64,000 bases of DNA, from the NCBI RefSeq assembly GCF_900108085.1, contig NZ_FNVR01000005.1:1-64000 (forward strand). The letters run 5' to 3'. The position numbers and the translations under genes were made by a program. Positions within the stretch are counted from its first letter, which is position 1, and every line of letters begins with the position of its first letter. A model generated the notes under the pieces. It ran no database searches, was not told the DNA's origin, and worked only from the letters and a program-made list of their open reading frames with translations. Shown in pieces: positions 50,988-59,714 of the stretch. The stretch is from Algoriphagus boritolerans DSM 17298 = JCM 18970 (GTDB taxonomy: Bacteria; Bacteroidota; Bacteroidia; Cytophagales; Cyclobacteriaceae).

Positions 50988-52188
50988 GTTGTAACCTCCT
51001 TGTTTTATTAGCTTTTACTACATAATAATCAATCAGCGGAGCGAAGACGTTCATGAAAAGAACGGCAAGCATGATTCCCTCTGGGTAAGCTGGGTTAGTC
51101 ACTCGGATAATAACCGTAAAAATACCGATCATTAGACCATAGATCCATTTCCCGGTTTCTGTCTGAGCGGCAGATACCGGATCAGTAGCCATGAAAACAA
51201 TTCCAAAGGCTAATCCTCCCATTACCCAGTGATATTGCGGAGGCAAAGCCATGTATTCGTTCACGGCAAGTACATTCAGCAATAAGCCCATCAAATAGGC
51301 TCCTGCGAATCCTGAGACAATAATCTTCCAACTTGCTACTCCGGTACCAATCAAGATTGCGGCACCGATCAAGACCATCAATGTAGATGTCTCTCCGATC
51401 GAACCGGGAATCCAACCCATGAACATATTTGCAAAGCTAAATAAACCCTCACCAAGAATCGAATTATGATTATTTAGAGCTTCTACAGCATTTACATTTT
51501 GTACCCCGGCATCATATACTACCGAAAGTGCCGTAGCACCTGAGAATCCATCCACAGCCGTTTTCTCACCAAGGTAAGTCCATACCTGATCTCCTGAAAT
51601 TTGGGCAGGATACGCAAAGTATAAGAATGCTCTGGCTGTCATAGCCACGTTTAGGATATTCATTCCTGTGCCACCAAACACCTCTTTTGCAATCACCACC
51701 GCAAAAATTGTGGCCAATGCCACTTGCCAAAGCGGAGTGGTTGCCGGTACCACCAGTGGTATCAACATCCCTGTCACCAAAAAGCCTTCATTGATCGGGT
51801 GCTTACGAATCACTGCAAAAGTAGCTTCCACAATTCCCCCAGCGGCATAAGCCACTATTATGATAGGAAGAACCAACTGAAGTCCTATGATAGCCTTGTC
51901 TCCAAAGTTTTCCCATATTCCGGTGGTTTCACCAGTTGCAAGTAAACTCTGATGCCCGGTATTGTAGATACCAAACAACAAACAGGGGATCATAGCAATC
52001 ACCACCGTGATCATCATACGCTTCAGGTCAATGGCATCCTTTACTTGAGCCCCTTTGATACCCGTGGTGTGATTGGGCGAAAAGAGAAACGTCTCTCCTG
52101 CCTCAAATGCATAATATAAACTTTCAAGCTTTCCTCCTTTTTCAAAAAGAGGACGCTGCTTGTCCATCAAATCTCTTAGAAACTTCAT
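50974..52188 (-). CDS. nqrB: Na+-translocating NADH:quinone reductase subunit B
   Basis: 404 residues. NqrB is the main membrane subunit, with about ten helices, a covalent FMN and the sodium path. The FMN-binding Thr lies in the SGAT motif of VDGFSGATALSVVYD. I start at MKFLRDLMDKQRPLFEKGGK (52188), as in the family; an upstream in-frame start at 52272 would run into nqrA coding sequence. It lies 5 bp after nqrA. Confidence 0.95.
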   Translation of the reverse strand: MKFLRDLMDKQRPLFEKGGKLESLYYAFEAGETFLFSPNHTTGIKGAQVKDAIDLKRMMITVVIAMIPCLLFGIYNTGHQSLLATGETTGIWENFGDKAIIGLQLVLPIIIVAYAAGGIVEATFAVIRKHPINEGFLVTGMLIPLVVPATTPLWQVALATIFAVVIAKEVFGGTGMNILNVAMTARAFLYFAYPAQISGDQVWTYLGEKTAVDGFSGATALSVVYDAGVQNVNAVEALNNHNSILGEGLFSFANMFMGWIPGSIGETSTLMVLIGAAILIGTGVASWKIIVSGFAGAYLMGLLLNVLAVNEYMALPPQYHWVMGGLAFGIVFMATDPVSAAQTETGKWIYGLMIGIFTVIIRVTNPAYPEGIMLAVLFMNVFAPLIDYYVVKANKTRRLQRATV

Positions 52189-52193
52189 ATGGA

Positions 52194-53546
52194 TTAACTG
52201 TATTGGATTAATTCTATACCTTTTCTTACCAACTCCTGCACAGGGTGCTTGGACACATCCACAAATTCGCAAAGTGCCAAGTCCTCTTCTACAATCTCAT
52301 AGATTCCCAATTCCTCCATCTCGTCAAAATCTTCAGCCATGATGGCTTTCAATAAATAGACTGGAAGAATATCCATTGGTGTCACCGATTCAAATACACC
52401 GGTTTGTACAAATGCCCGCTCTTCCCCTCTACAGTTTGAATCAAGAACAAATTCCTTTTTGGGAGTGAGGAAGGACAATAGTCCAAGTGCTCTGTGGTAG
52501 CTTAGTTTGGAAGCCGTAGGTTTGGCCCATCCCAAAAACTCATAATAATCACCTTCAGGGATTACCGTAATTTGATTGTGATAGAAGCCAAGGAAACCCT
52601 CCAGGTTGATTTTTTCACCCGTCAGAACATTCCCTGAGATCACTCTCACATGACCTGAGTTGAGATTACCTTTTACAAAGGTGGAGACGTTTGCACCAAC
52701 ATAGGTCTTAACATAGGCGGCTTTTGTCAATTCAGAACCGGTCACTGCTATTACTTTTGAAGCGTCATAATGACCTTCCAAAACAGCTTTTCCAATTTGA
52801 ACCACACCTACAGGATTCACAGTCCAAGCAAGATCCCCTTTGTTGATAGGATCCAAATGGTGGATCTGTACACCTACGTTACCGGCCGGATGAGGGCCGG
52901 AGAATTGATTGACCTGAGCATTTTTTACTCCTGAAAACACACTCGGGACGGGCTTGGATCCATCCACATTCAGGTGAACTTTTCCCGTGGTCAATTTTGC
53001 CAAAGCATCAATTCCTGCCTGGAAATATTTCTCCTCTCCTTGAAGCGTAAAGCCGTAATCAGGAGCCAGCGGGTGCGTGTCAAATGCTGAAATAAAGATT
53101 GCTTTCGGATTATCTGCCGGATTAGCAACTATTCCAAAAGGACGCTGAATGATGTTTGGCCAAACTCCTGTTGAAGCAAGTTTTGCTGCCAATGCTTCCC
53201 GATCTTGACCTAAGTCAATTTTCCCAAAGCTCTCATACGTGATGGTTTTATCAGCCAAAATTTTGATTTCGAGAAGCTTTCTCCTGTCGCCTCTTTTGAT
53301 CTCAAGGATCTCACCGGATACCGGAGCGGCGTATATTACCTGATCTAAGGCTTTATCGATCAGAATTGGAGTACCGGATTTTACCGTATCTCCTTCATTG
53401 ACGAGGACTTTGGGACGCTGAAATCCTATGAAGTCTGTCGGCTTAATGGCGAAAGTTTGAGCGGGGGCGAAATTGGCAATCTCTTGCGAGGCCTTTCCTA
53501 CCAGCCTGATGTCAAAACCTTTCTTAAGCTTCACTATTTTAGACAT
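52194..53546 (-). CDS. nqrA: Na+-translocating NADH:quinone reductase subunit A
   Basis: 450 residues. NqrA is the soluble subunit at the cytoplasmic face, near the quinone site. The start MSKIVKLKKGFDIRLVGKAS and the segments RPKVLVNEGDTVKSGTPILI and TGSELTKAAYVKTYVGANVS fit the family. The ATG at 53546 is preferred over an upstream in-frame ATG at 53585, which lies across the probable promoter. It heads nqrABCDE. Confidence 0.94.
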   Translation of the reverse strand: MSKIVKLKKGFDIRLVGKASQEIANFAPAQTFAIKPTDFIGFQRPKVLVNEGDTVKSGTPILIDKALDQVIYAAPVSGEILEIKRGDRRKLLEIKILADKTITYESFGKIDLGQDREALAAKLASTGVWPNIIQRPFGIVANPADNPKAIFISAFDTHPLAPDYGFTLQGEEKYFQAGIDALAKLTTGKVHLNVDGSKPVPSVFSGVKNAQVNQFSGPHPAGNVGVQIHHLDPINKGDLAWTVNPVGVVQIGKAVLEGHYDASKVIAVTGSELTKAAYVKTYVGANVSTFVKGNLNSGHVRVISGNVLTGEKINLEGFLGFYHNQITVIPEGDYYEFLGWAKPTASKLSYHRALGLLSFLTPKKEFVLDSNCRGEERAFVQTGVFESVTPMDILPVYLLKAIMAEDFDEMEELGIYEIVEEDLALCEFVDVSKHPVQELVRKGIELIQYS

Positions 53547-53582
53547 ATCTGTTTTTGAACTATGAGCTATTGAAAAACGACC

Positions 53583-53611
53583 CAAATCTAAAGAAAAACC
53601 AATTGAATTGG
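53583..53611 (-). promoter_or_regulatory. Putative nqr promoter -7 element with a nearby palindrome
   Basis: On the minus strand TAGATTTG (53583-53590) matches TAnnTTTG, 36 bases before the nqrA ATG. At 53599-53611 there is a perfect palindrome CCAATTGAATTGG in the spacer region where a -33 TTG also lies too close; it could be an operator. Confidence 0.4.
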
Positions 53612-53666
53612 AGCTTATATCACATTAAATGTTCGAACTTTTGATAGAAGGGACAATCGGTGAAAT

Positions 53667-54563
53667 TCAGGCATGAAGCATATTCTCCTCCAAAGACTCC
53701 ACGTAAGATTTCACCTGTTCCATCAGCCACATTGGGGTAGATGTGGCTCCGCAGATACCGACTCGGTCTTCAGAATGAAACCACTCCGGGTCTAATTCTG
53801 CTTCGCTTTCGATAAAATAACTTCTTGGATTTTCGCTCAGGCAGATTTGGTAAAGTGCTTTTCCGTTCGAACTTTTCTTACCCGAGACAAAAAGAATTAC
53901 ATCATTTTCCTGAGCAAACATCTTAAGCTGTGGTTCCCGATTTGAAACCTGTCTACAGATTGAATCATTGGCATTGAAATCCAACTCATTCAAAGTTCCC
54001 TTTGCGGATTTGATCCGATCTTCAATCTTTTTAGAAACCTCGTAAAAGCCTTTAGTGCTTTTGGTTGTTTGGCTGAATAAGGTCACAGGGCGACTGTAAT
54101 CTATCTTATCCAGATCTGCGTCTTCCATGACCACCACGGCTTTTTCCAAAGTCTGACCGGTCAACCCAATCACTTCAGCGTGTCCTTTTTTTCCATAGAT
54201 TACAATCTGACCATTCTCACGCTCCATCTTATCAAAGGCATTTTTCACTCGATGCTGAAGCTTGAGTACGACCGGACAGGAAGCGTCGATTAGTTCAATG
54301 TTGTTTTCTATGGCTGTTCGGTAGGTCTCCGGCGGCTCGCCATGGGCACGAATCAAAACTTTGCAGTTGGTCAGCTCCTGAAGCTGCTCACGGTCTATGA
54401 CAATGAGTCCTTTTTCACGAAGTCGCTTCACCTCCATGTCATTGTGCACGATGTCTCCCAAACAATACAGCTGATTGCTGTTTTCCATTTCGTCTTCTGC
54501 CATTTTGATGGCAAATTCGACTCCGAAACAATAGCCTGAATTTTTATCTATGGTTACTAGCAT
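53667..54563 (-). CDS. ispH: 4-hydroxy-3-methylbut-2-enyl diphosphate reductase
   Basis: 298 residues. IspH (LytB) makes IPP and DMAPP, the last MEP-pathway step, with a [4Fe-4S] cluster. The three cluster Cys are in SGYCFGVEFAI (Cys12), IDASCPVVLK and NDSICRQVSNRE; the active Glu/Thr region and GICGATSTPMWLME at the end are conserved. It overlaps the cmk 3' end by 20 nt, so both share a transcript. Confidence 0.95.
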   Translation of the reverse strand: MLVTIDKNSGYCFGVEFAIKMAEDEMENSNQLYCLGDIVHNDMEVKRLREKGLIVIDREQLQELTNCKVLIRAHGEPPETYRTAIENNIELIDASCPVVLKLQHRVKNAFDKMERENGQIVIYGKKGHAEVIGLTGQTLEKAVVVMEDADLDKIDYSRPVTLFSQTTKSTKGFYEVSKKIEDRIKSAKGTLNELDFNANDSICRQVSNREPQLKMFAQENDVILFVSGKKSSNGKALYQICLSENPRSYFIESEAELDPEWFHSEDRVGICGATSTPMWLMEQVKSYVESLEENMLHA

Positions 54564-55254
54564 AATCTTTTTCGTTATCGATTACTTCTTTTGCCAGCTG
54601 CACGATTTGTACCACTTGCGCCTCAAAAGTCAGATTACTTGTATCAATTTCCACGGCATCGGAAACCTTGATCAAGGGACTTTCGGTTCTTGAAGAATCA
54701 ATTCGATCCCGGTTTACAAGGTTCTTTTTGATGTCTTCTAAATCTACCAATTCACCCTTTTCGAGTAATTCCTGCTGTCTCCTAAATGCCCTTGTCTCCA
54801 AATCAGCCGTCATGAAAATTTTTAATTCAGCATCCGGAAAAACCACCGAGCCTATATCTCTCCCATCCATCACTACACCTTTAGACTTTCCTAAACGCCT
54901 TTGTTGAGCTACCAGTTCTTTTCTTATCTCTTTAACTGTCGCTATTTCACTCACTTTCTCAGAGACCGACATACTTCTGATTTCATCTTCGACATTGATG
55001 CCATTCAGGTAGGTTTCCTGCTTTCCTGTGTCAGGATTGATTTTGAAAGAAATCTCAAGTGTTTTCAACCCTTTTGCGACATCCTGCGGATTTGAAGGGG
55101 ATAGATAGTGGTTCAAAAAATGCAAAGTTGCAGCTCGATACATGGCTCCCGAATCAATGTAAGTGAATCCCAAATCCTTGGCTACTGCTTTAGCTGTGGA
55201 ACTTTTACCACACCCTGAATATCCATCTATGGCAACGACAATTTTACCCATCAA
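54544..55254 (-). CDS. cmk: Cytidylate kinase
   Basis: 236 residues. Cmk phosphorylates CMP and dCMP with ATP. P-loop DGYSGCGKSSTAKAVA (about residues 10-25), YIDSGAMYRAATL and VMDGRDIGSVVFPDAELKIF are family signatures. Start may be ATG 55254 or the next codon (MM). It is first in the cmk-ispH pair; a -7 element lies about 36 bp upstream. Confidence 0.95.
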   Translation of the reverse strand: MMGKIVVAIDGYSGCGKSSTAKAVAKDLGFTYIDSGAMYRAATLHFLNHYLSPSNPQDVAKGLKTLEISFKINPDTGKQETYLNGINVEDEIRSMSVSEKVSEIATVKEIRKELVAQQRRLGKSKGVVMDGRDIGSVVFPDAELKIFMTADLETRAFRRQQELLEKGELVDLEDIKKNLVNRDRIDSSRTESPLIKVSDAVEIDTSNLTFEAQVVQIVQLAKEVIDNEKDYASNHR

Positions 55255-55289
55255 AAAAAACCTGTTTCGGTTTACTGATTAATTTTGGG

Positions 55290-55297
55290 CAAATATA
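55290..55297 (-). promoter_or_regulatory. -7 element of the cmk-ispH promoter
   Basis: On the minus strand TATATTTG is an exact TAnnTTTG. The nearest TTG is only 17 nt upstream, shorter than the usual 19-21, so the full promoter is uncertain. Confidence 0.4.
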
Positions 55298-55383
55298 GTA
55301 GTTTTAACCTTAACCAATCCCGAAACGGTAAAAGCCAATCTTAGTATTCTCTTGGCTATTCCCTTTCTTTTATTCCCTACAGC

Positions 55384-57006
55384 ATGAAAATTAAAGGAAA
55401 CCTTGTAGATATCCCAAATAGAAAAATTTACCCTGCAGAAGTCCTGGTAGAAAATGGAAAAATTTCCCGGATCAGGGAAATTAAGCTTGAATCCAATTTG
55501 CCATTCTTGATGCCCGGATTTATTGATGCTCATGTTCATATAGAATCTTCCATGCTTGTTCCTTCTGAGTTTGCAAGGTTGGCAGTAGTTCATGGGACTG
55601 TGGCTACTATTTCCGATCCTCATGAAATTGCCAATGTCTGTGGCATGGAGGGAGTGGAGTACATGATCAATAATGGAAAGCAAGTCCCCTTCAAATTTTA
55701 TTTCGGCGCACCTTCTTGTGTCCCCGCAACTCCGTTTGAGACAGCAGGAGGAGTGGTAACTCCTAAAGACATTGAAGATTTAATAAAAAGACCAGAAATC
55801 CACTACCTGGCAGAGATGATGAATTGGCCAGGCACTGTCAATCGTGATGCACAAGTGATGGAAAAAATCAGAATCGCTCAAAAATATGGGAAACCAATTG
55901 ACGGACATTCCCCCGGCTTGAGAGGAGTAGGAGCCGAAAAATACGTGGGTGCCGGCATAAGTACCGATCATGAATGTTTTACCTTAGAAGAGGCCAGGGA
56001 AAAACTTGAGTTGGGTATGAAAATCGCCATTCGGGAAGGTTCTGCCGCCAAAAACTTCGAGGAACTGATTGATTTGATAGATGACTTTCCGGAAATGATC
56101 ATGTTTTGCTCCGATGACAAGCATCCGGATAGCCTGGCCATCAGTCACATCAATGAGCTGGCAGCTCGGGCCATTGCCAAAGGAAAAGATCTATTCCACG
56201 TACTGAAAGCAGCATGCCTCACTCCCATTTCACACTATTCACTGAAGGTTGGTCAGCTACGAGTGGGAGATGCGGCAGATTTTATCTGTGTGGAAGATCT
56301 CAAAAGCTTTCAAGTTCTATCCACCTTCATCGATGGCAAGAAAGTAGCTGAAAACGGAAAAACTTTAATTAATACCGTTGATAATAAAATTATAAACAAC
56401 TTCAATACTTCACTGAAAGCACCTGAGGATTTTCAGATCACAACCAAAACCGAAAGCGTTAGGGTAATTGAAGCCTTAGACGGACAGTTGATTACACCTG
56501 AAATTACCGGGAAAATCTGTATCGTAAATGGCTTAGCCGAGTCAAATATCAAAGATGATATTCTTAAAATGACGGTGGTAAATCGCTACCACAACACTAA
56601 ACCTGCGCTCGCCTTTATCAAAAACTTTGGTTTAAAAACCGGAGCTATTGCCTCCTCGGTAGGCCACGATTCACACAACATCCTTGCTGTCGGGGTCGAT
56701 GACCTTTCAATTTGCCAAGCTGTGAATTTAATCATCGAAGCCAAGGGAGGAATAGCAGCAGTCACCGAAGGAAAAGCGGAGCTGCTTTCCCTACCTGTGG
56801 GTGGAATCATGTCACCGGAAGATGGATACCAGGTAGCTAAAGCTTATACCCGTATCGATCAGATGGCAAAAAAAATGGGGTCTACCTTAAATTCCCCATT
56901 TATGACACTCAGCTTTATGGCCTTGCTCGTCATTCCTGACTTAAAACTCAGTGATAAGGGATTGTTTAATGGTCAAAAGTTTGAATTCTGCGAGGTGTTC
57001 CTTTAA
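55384..57006 (+). CDS. ade: Adenine deaminase
   Basis: 540 residues, amidohydrolase family. Ade converts adenine to hypoxanthine and ammonia in purine salvage. The metal motif is [20 protein letters not shown] (about residues 47-66), then [20 protein letters not shown] and [11 protein letters not shown], and the C-terminal adenine-deaminase domain with [12 protein letters not shown]. Divergent from cmk, with a bidirectional terminator behind. Confidence 0.95.
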   Translation: MKIKGNLVDIPNRKIYPAEVLVENGKISRIREIKLESNLPFLMPGFIDAHVHIESSMLVPSEFARLAVVHGTVATISDPHEIANVCGMEGVEYMINNGKQVPFKFYFGAPSCVPATPFETAGGVVTPKDIEDLIKRPEIHYLAEMMNWPGTVNRDAQVMEKIRIAQKYGKPIDGHSPGLRGVGAEKYVGAGISTDHECFTLEEAREKLELGMKIAIREGSAAKNFEELIDLIDDFPEMIMFCSDDKHPDSLAISHINELAARAIAKGKDLFHVLKAACLTPISHYSLKVGQLRVGDAADFICVEDLKSFQVLSTFIDGKKVAENGKTLINTVDNKIINNFNTSLKAPEDFQITTKTESVRVIEALDGQLITPEITGKICIVNGLAESNIKDDILKMTVVNRYHNTKPALAFIKNFGLKTGAIASSVGHDSHNILAVGVDDLSICQAVNLIIEAKGGIAAVTEGKAELLSLPVGGIMSPEDGYQVAKAYTRIDQMAKKMGSTLNSPFMTLSFMALLVIPDLKLSDKGLFNGQKFEFCEVFL

Positions 57007-57038
57007 TCCGGGTCGATTAAAGAAAGAAACCTTACCCC

Positions 57039-57073
57039 AAAAAAAAGCAGCACCTTTTGAGTGCTGCTTTTTA
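57039..57073. terminator. Bidirectional terminator between ade and the SusC/D operon
   Basis: AAAAGCAGCAC pairs with GTGCTGCTTTT over 11 bp with a 7-nt loop, with A-run before and T-run after, so it can stop transcription from both sides of this convergent pair. Confidence 0.92.
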
Positions 57074-57092
57074 ATTTAATTGACTGATTCGA

Positions 57093-58025
57093 TTATCTAA
57101 ATTGAGGCCAAGGTTTACCTGCATTTGATTTAACTGCAACAGTTCCAAATTCACCGTAGGTATTTACCCACTCAAATGTCAGAACTTCTGGAGTTGAACT
57201 GATTACTGTCATGGAATAACTATCCCCATATTTATCTGTACCTGACATTGTCAAACGGCCACAGGCATCAGCGATTCTCACATTTCCGTTACCCCATGTA
57301 TCAGGATAGCAAGACTGCCATGCTCCAAAAGTTCCATCAGATACTGTATAGGAACCTGGAGTAGCAGCAACAGCCGTCCAAGTAGTAGAGCCTGAGAAAG
57401 TATCACCACAAAACGTCTCCAAGGCATCAAACGCGTAGGTACCTGCCAGATCTGAAGGGCAAATGACACTTACATTATACTGGAAAGGTGAAGCATAGAA
57501 TGGAGCACCGGCAACGTTGGTAGTCACGTTGTTGGTAGAGAAAGAACGACCAAACTTGTCATTCAATACCAATCTAAATTCAAACACATCTCCCCCTTCA
57601 ATTTCCGCTTCAGTCAAACCAACAGCGGCAATAGCTTCCGCGGCGGTAACCACAAAAGAAGTTCTTAAGAATCTGGACTGATCATTTGGTGCGAAATCGG
57701 TCTTTTGAAGGGTTTTAACCAAAACATCATTGGCAGGCGTAAAACTCAATCCTACTCCTGGAATCAATCGTCTGTGACGTACCCGGATTTCCACATTTTC
57801 AACAGTTGCACCATCTTCTATATCCACTGCTTCCAAAGTCAAAGCAAAATTGGAAGCTCCTAGGTTAAAGAAGTTGAAGGTGGTGCTTGTCCTTGCGATT
57901 GTCCTCAAATAGGCACCGGTATCAAATTCACTGTATGGAATATTTGGCTCCACAGAATCTCTACAAGAGCTTAGAAAGACCAGCACAGTTGCTAACAAGC
58001 CAAAACTATATTTTAGCATTTTCAT
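57093..58025 (-). CDS. Surface lipoprotein, third gene of the SusC/D operon
   Basis: 310 residues. A lipoprotein signal peptide ends LVFLSSC (lipid Cys at about residue 21), followed by acidic residues often seen with surface export. The rest is beta-rich: an N-terminal immunoglobulin-like part to about residue 190, then a region with four Cys (VICPSDLAG, TFCGDTFSG, QSCYPDTWG, DACGRLTM) likely disulfide-bonded. I recognise no named family. It follows susD after 18 bp and probably acts as a SusE/F-like surface binding protein for the same nutrient. Confidence 0.75.
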   Translation of the reverse strand: MKMLKYSFGLLATVLVFLSSCRDSVEPNIPYSEFDTGAYLRTIARTSTTFNFFNLGASNFALTLEAVDIEDGATVENVEIRVRHRRLIPGVGLSFTPANDVLVKTLQKTDFAPNDQSRFLRTSFVVTAAEAIAAVGLTEAEIEGGDVFEFRLVLNDKFGRSFSTNNVTTNVAGAPFYASPFQYNVSVICPSDLAGTYAFDALETFCGDTFSGSTTWTAVAATPGSYTVSDGTFGAWQSCYPDTWGNGNVRIADACGRLTMSGTDKYGDSYSMTVISSTPEVLTFEWVNTYGEFGTVAVKSNAGKPWPQFR

Positions 58026-58043
58026 GTTTTTCTAATTTTTAGG

Positions 58044-59702
58044 TTAATAAATCCAAGGTGAAGCAGGATTTGTATCCCAAAACACTTGTTGTGTAAGATC
58101 TGGCTTCTGAACCGCATTGGTATTGGTAACCATGTAGTTGTTTGGATAAAGGAAGGATCTAATGAATGGTCCTGGATCCGTTTCCAATGCAGGTTGCATT
58201 CTGCTAGGTTTACCTGTTCTTCTGTAAAGATTGAATGACTCCATTCCATTACCGTACAAGGACAACCAGTATTCTCTAGCGACTAGATCCAGTCTGGCAT
58301 CTGCAGAGGCGGCATCATCATACTCATCACCCACATAATCAAGGTAATTTTCAACTGATCGTGAATACTCTTCAGCAGGATTGAAGCTGGAAATCACAGC
58401 ACCTTCGGCAGTGGTCAAAGACCAAGTACGAACATAGTTCATATGCTTCTGTATACCGGATGTTAAGTAAGTTTTAGCATCTCCGGTCGTACCAAGAGTG
58501 ACAGCAGCTTCAGCCAACATGAAGTCTACATAAGCAGCCAACATGATCGGATGAATGCCTGCCCCTCTACCGCCTAAAGCGGGATTGTTTACCGGAGTAG
58601 CTGAATTGTTGTCAAATCTACCTGCAGAGGGATATACTCCATAAGCAGTTCTTCTCAAGCCATCCGGTGGAATGCCGTCTGGATCCAAGTGATCACGACC
58701 CCAATATCCTCTCGTACCCGGATTACAGTAAGGGAAGTTACCAATAAGGTAATGCGGAGGAGGCAACTGAGTAATGCACTCTTGCTCAGCTGGATTAGTG
58801 GTATTAGTCAAGGATTGACGATAGAAATAGTAACGAGCTCTTGGATCATCAAAACCCTTCTCCTCAGTCAATCGCCACATGTAATCTGTCGACTGGTAAT
58901 CGCCACCACCTGAAGTATATTGGCCTGCAAACTTAGGGTGTCTGGAATCCGGATCGGCAGCTGTAGTTCCGAATTGGAACACAAAGTCATCTCCTGCTTT
59001 CAACATATTATCTTCCGCAATCAAGGCATTGATTCCGGCAGTAGATTCAGAAGTACTTACCAATCTGGTATTAAGAAAATACCTTAACTTCAGTGTATTT
59101 ACCATCCGGATCCACTTGGTGTAATTTCTGTTATAGAAATAATCATTAGGGGCACCTGCGAATGGTGTAGCTGTGAAGTGTGCAGTAGCTTCATTTAACA
59201 AAGCAAAAGCAGCGGCATAAATGGATGCGCCTGAATCTACCTTTGGATTGAAGTTCGTGGCATCTATCGCTTCGGTGTAAGGAACATCGTTGTAGGTATC
59301 CACTAAATCAAACAACACCATTGCTTTGATAGTCTTAGCAATACCTAAATGGCGCTGTAGATTAGCCTCCTCTGCAAGCGGCTCCAAAAACGCAATATCC
59401 GCTAGAATATTCGCATAAGCATTGGACCACGTGCCATTTGTTGAAACTACAGTATAGGCTGCTTCATACAACGCTGATCCCTGATTGATTTGACGAGTCA
59501 ATCGAGCACCACGATCTGCAATTCCATACCAATGGTTTTGATAATCCAACTGAATTCTATTCAATAGAAAGTCTGGAGACGCAGTTGCTGCGTTTACTGC
59601 ATTAGGGTTCTCAAGCAGTTCTTCCAGTTTTTCATCACAGGATACGGCGAATACCAAAGTGGTGGCTACCGTCAGTCCGTATATAAATCTTTTCATTTTC
59701 AT
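58044..59702 (-). CDS. SusD/RagB family nutrient-binding outer-membrane lipoprotein
   Basis: 552 residues with a lipoprotein signal ending LVFAVSC (Cys about 22). The helical, TPR-like SusD fold is suggested by FLLNRIQLDYQNHWYGIADR, MVLFDLVDTYNDVPYTEAID and YLDYVGDEYDDAASADARLD; it fits the SusD-like subgroup often found next to peptide- or glycan-importing SusC proteins. SusD forms the lid of the SusC barrel and captures substrate. It lies 12 bp after susC. Substrate is unknown. Confidence 0.9.
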   Translation of the reverse strand: MKMKRFIYGLTVATTLVFAVSCDEKLEELLENPNAVNAATASPDFLLNRIQLDYQNHWYGIADRGARLTRQINQGSALYEAAYTVVSTNGTWSNAYANILADIAFLEPLAEEANLQRHLGIAKTIKAMVLFDLVDTYNDVPYTEAIDATNFNPKVDSGASIYAAAFALLNEATAHFTATPFAGAPNDYFYNRNYTKWIRMVNTLKLRYFLNTRLVSTSESTAGINALIAEDNMLKAGDDFVFQFGTTAADPDSRHPKFAGQYTSGGGDYQSTDYMWRLTEEKGFDDPRARYYFYRQSLTNTTNPAEQECITQLPPPHYLIGNFPYCNPGTRGYWGRDHLDPDGIPPDGLRRTAYGVYPSAGRFDNNSATPVNNPALGGRGAGIHPIMLAAYVDFMLAEAAVTLGTTGDAKTYLTSGIQKHMNYVRTWSLTTAEGAVISSFNPAEEYSRSVENYLDYVGDEYDDAASADARLDLVAREYWLSLYGNGMESFNLYRRTGKPSRMQPALETDPGPFIRSFLYPNNYMVTNTNAVQKPDLTQQVFWDTNPASPWIY

Positions 59703-59714
59703 GTCTGTTTAGGG

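Noticed and set aside
52189..52272. nqrB start at 52272
   Set aside because: It would add residues reading through the end of nqrA; the ATG at 52188 gives the family-typical MKFLRDLMDKQ start.
55255..55285. AAACC/GGTTT plus T-run just before cmk considered as a second attenuator
   Set aside because: Only a 5-bp stem and no competing arm or leader peptide; too weak to call.
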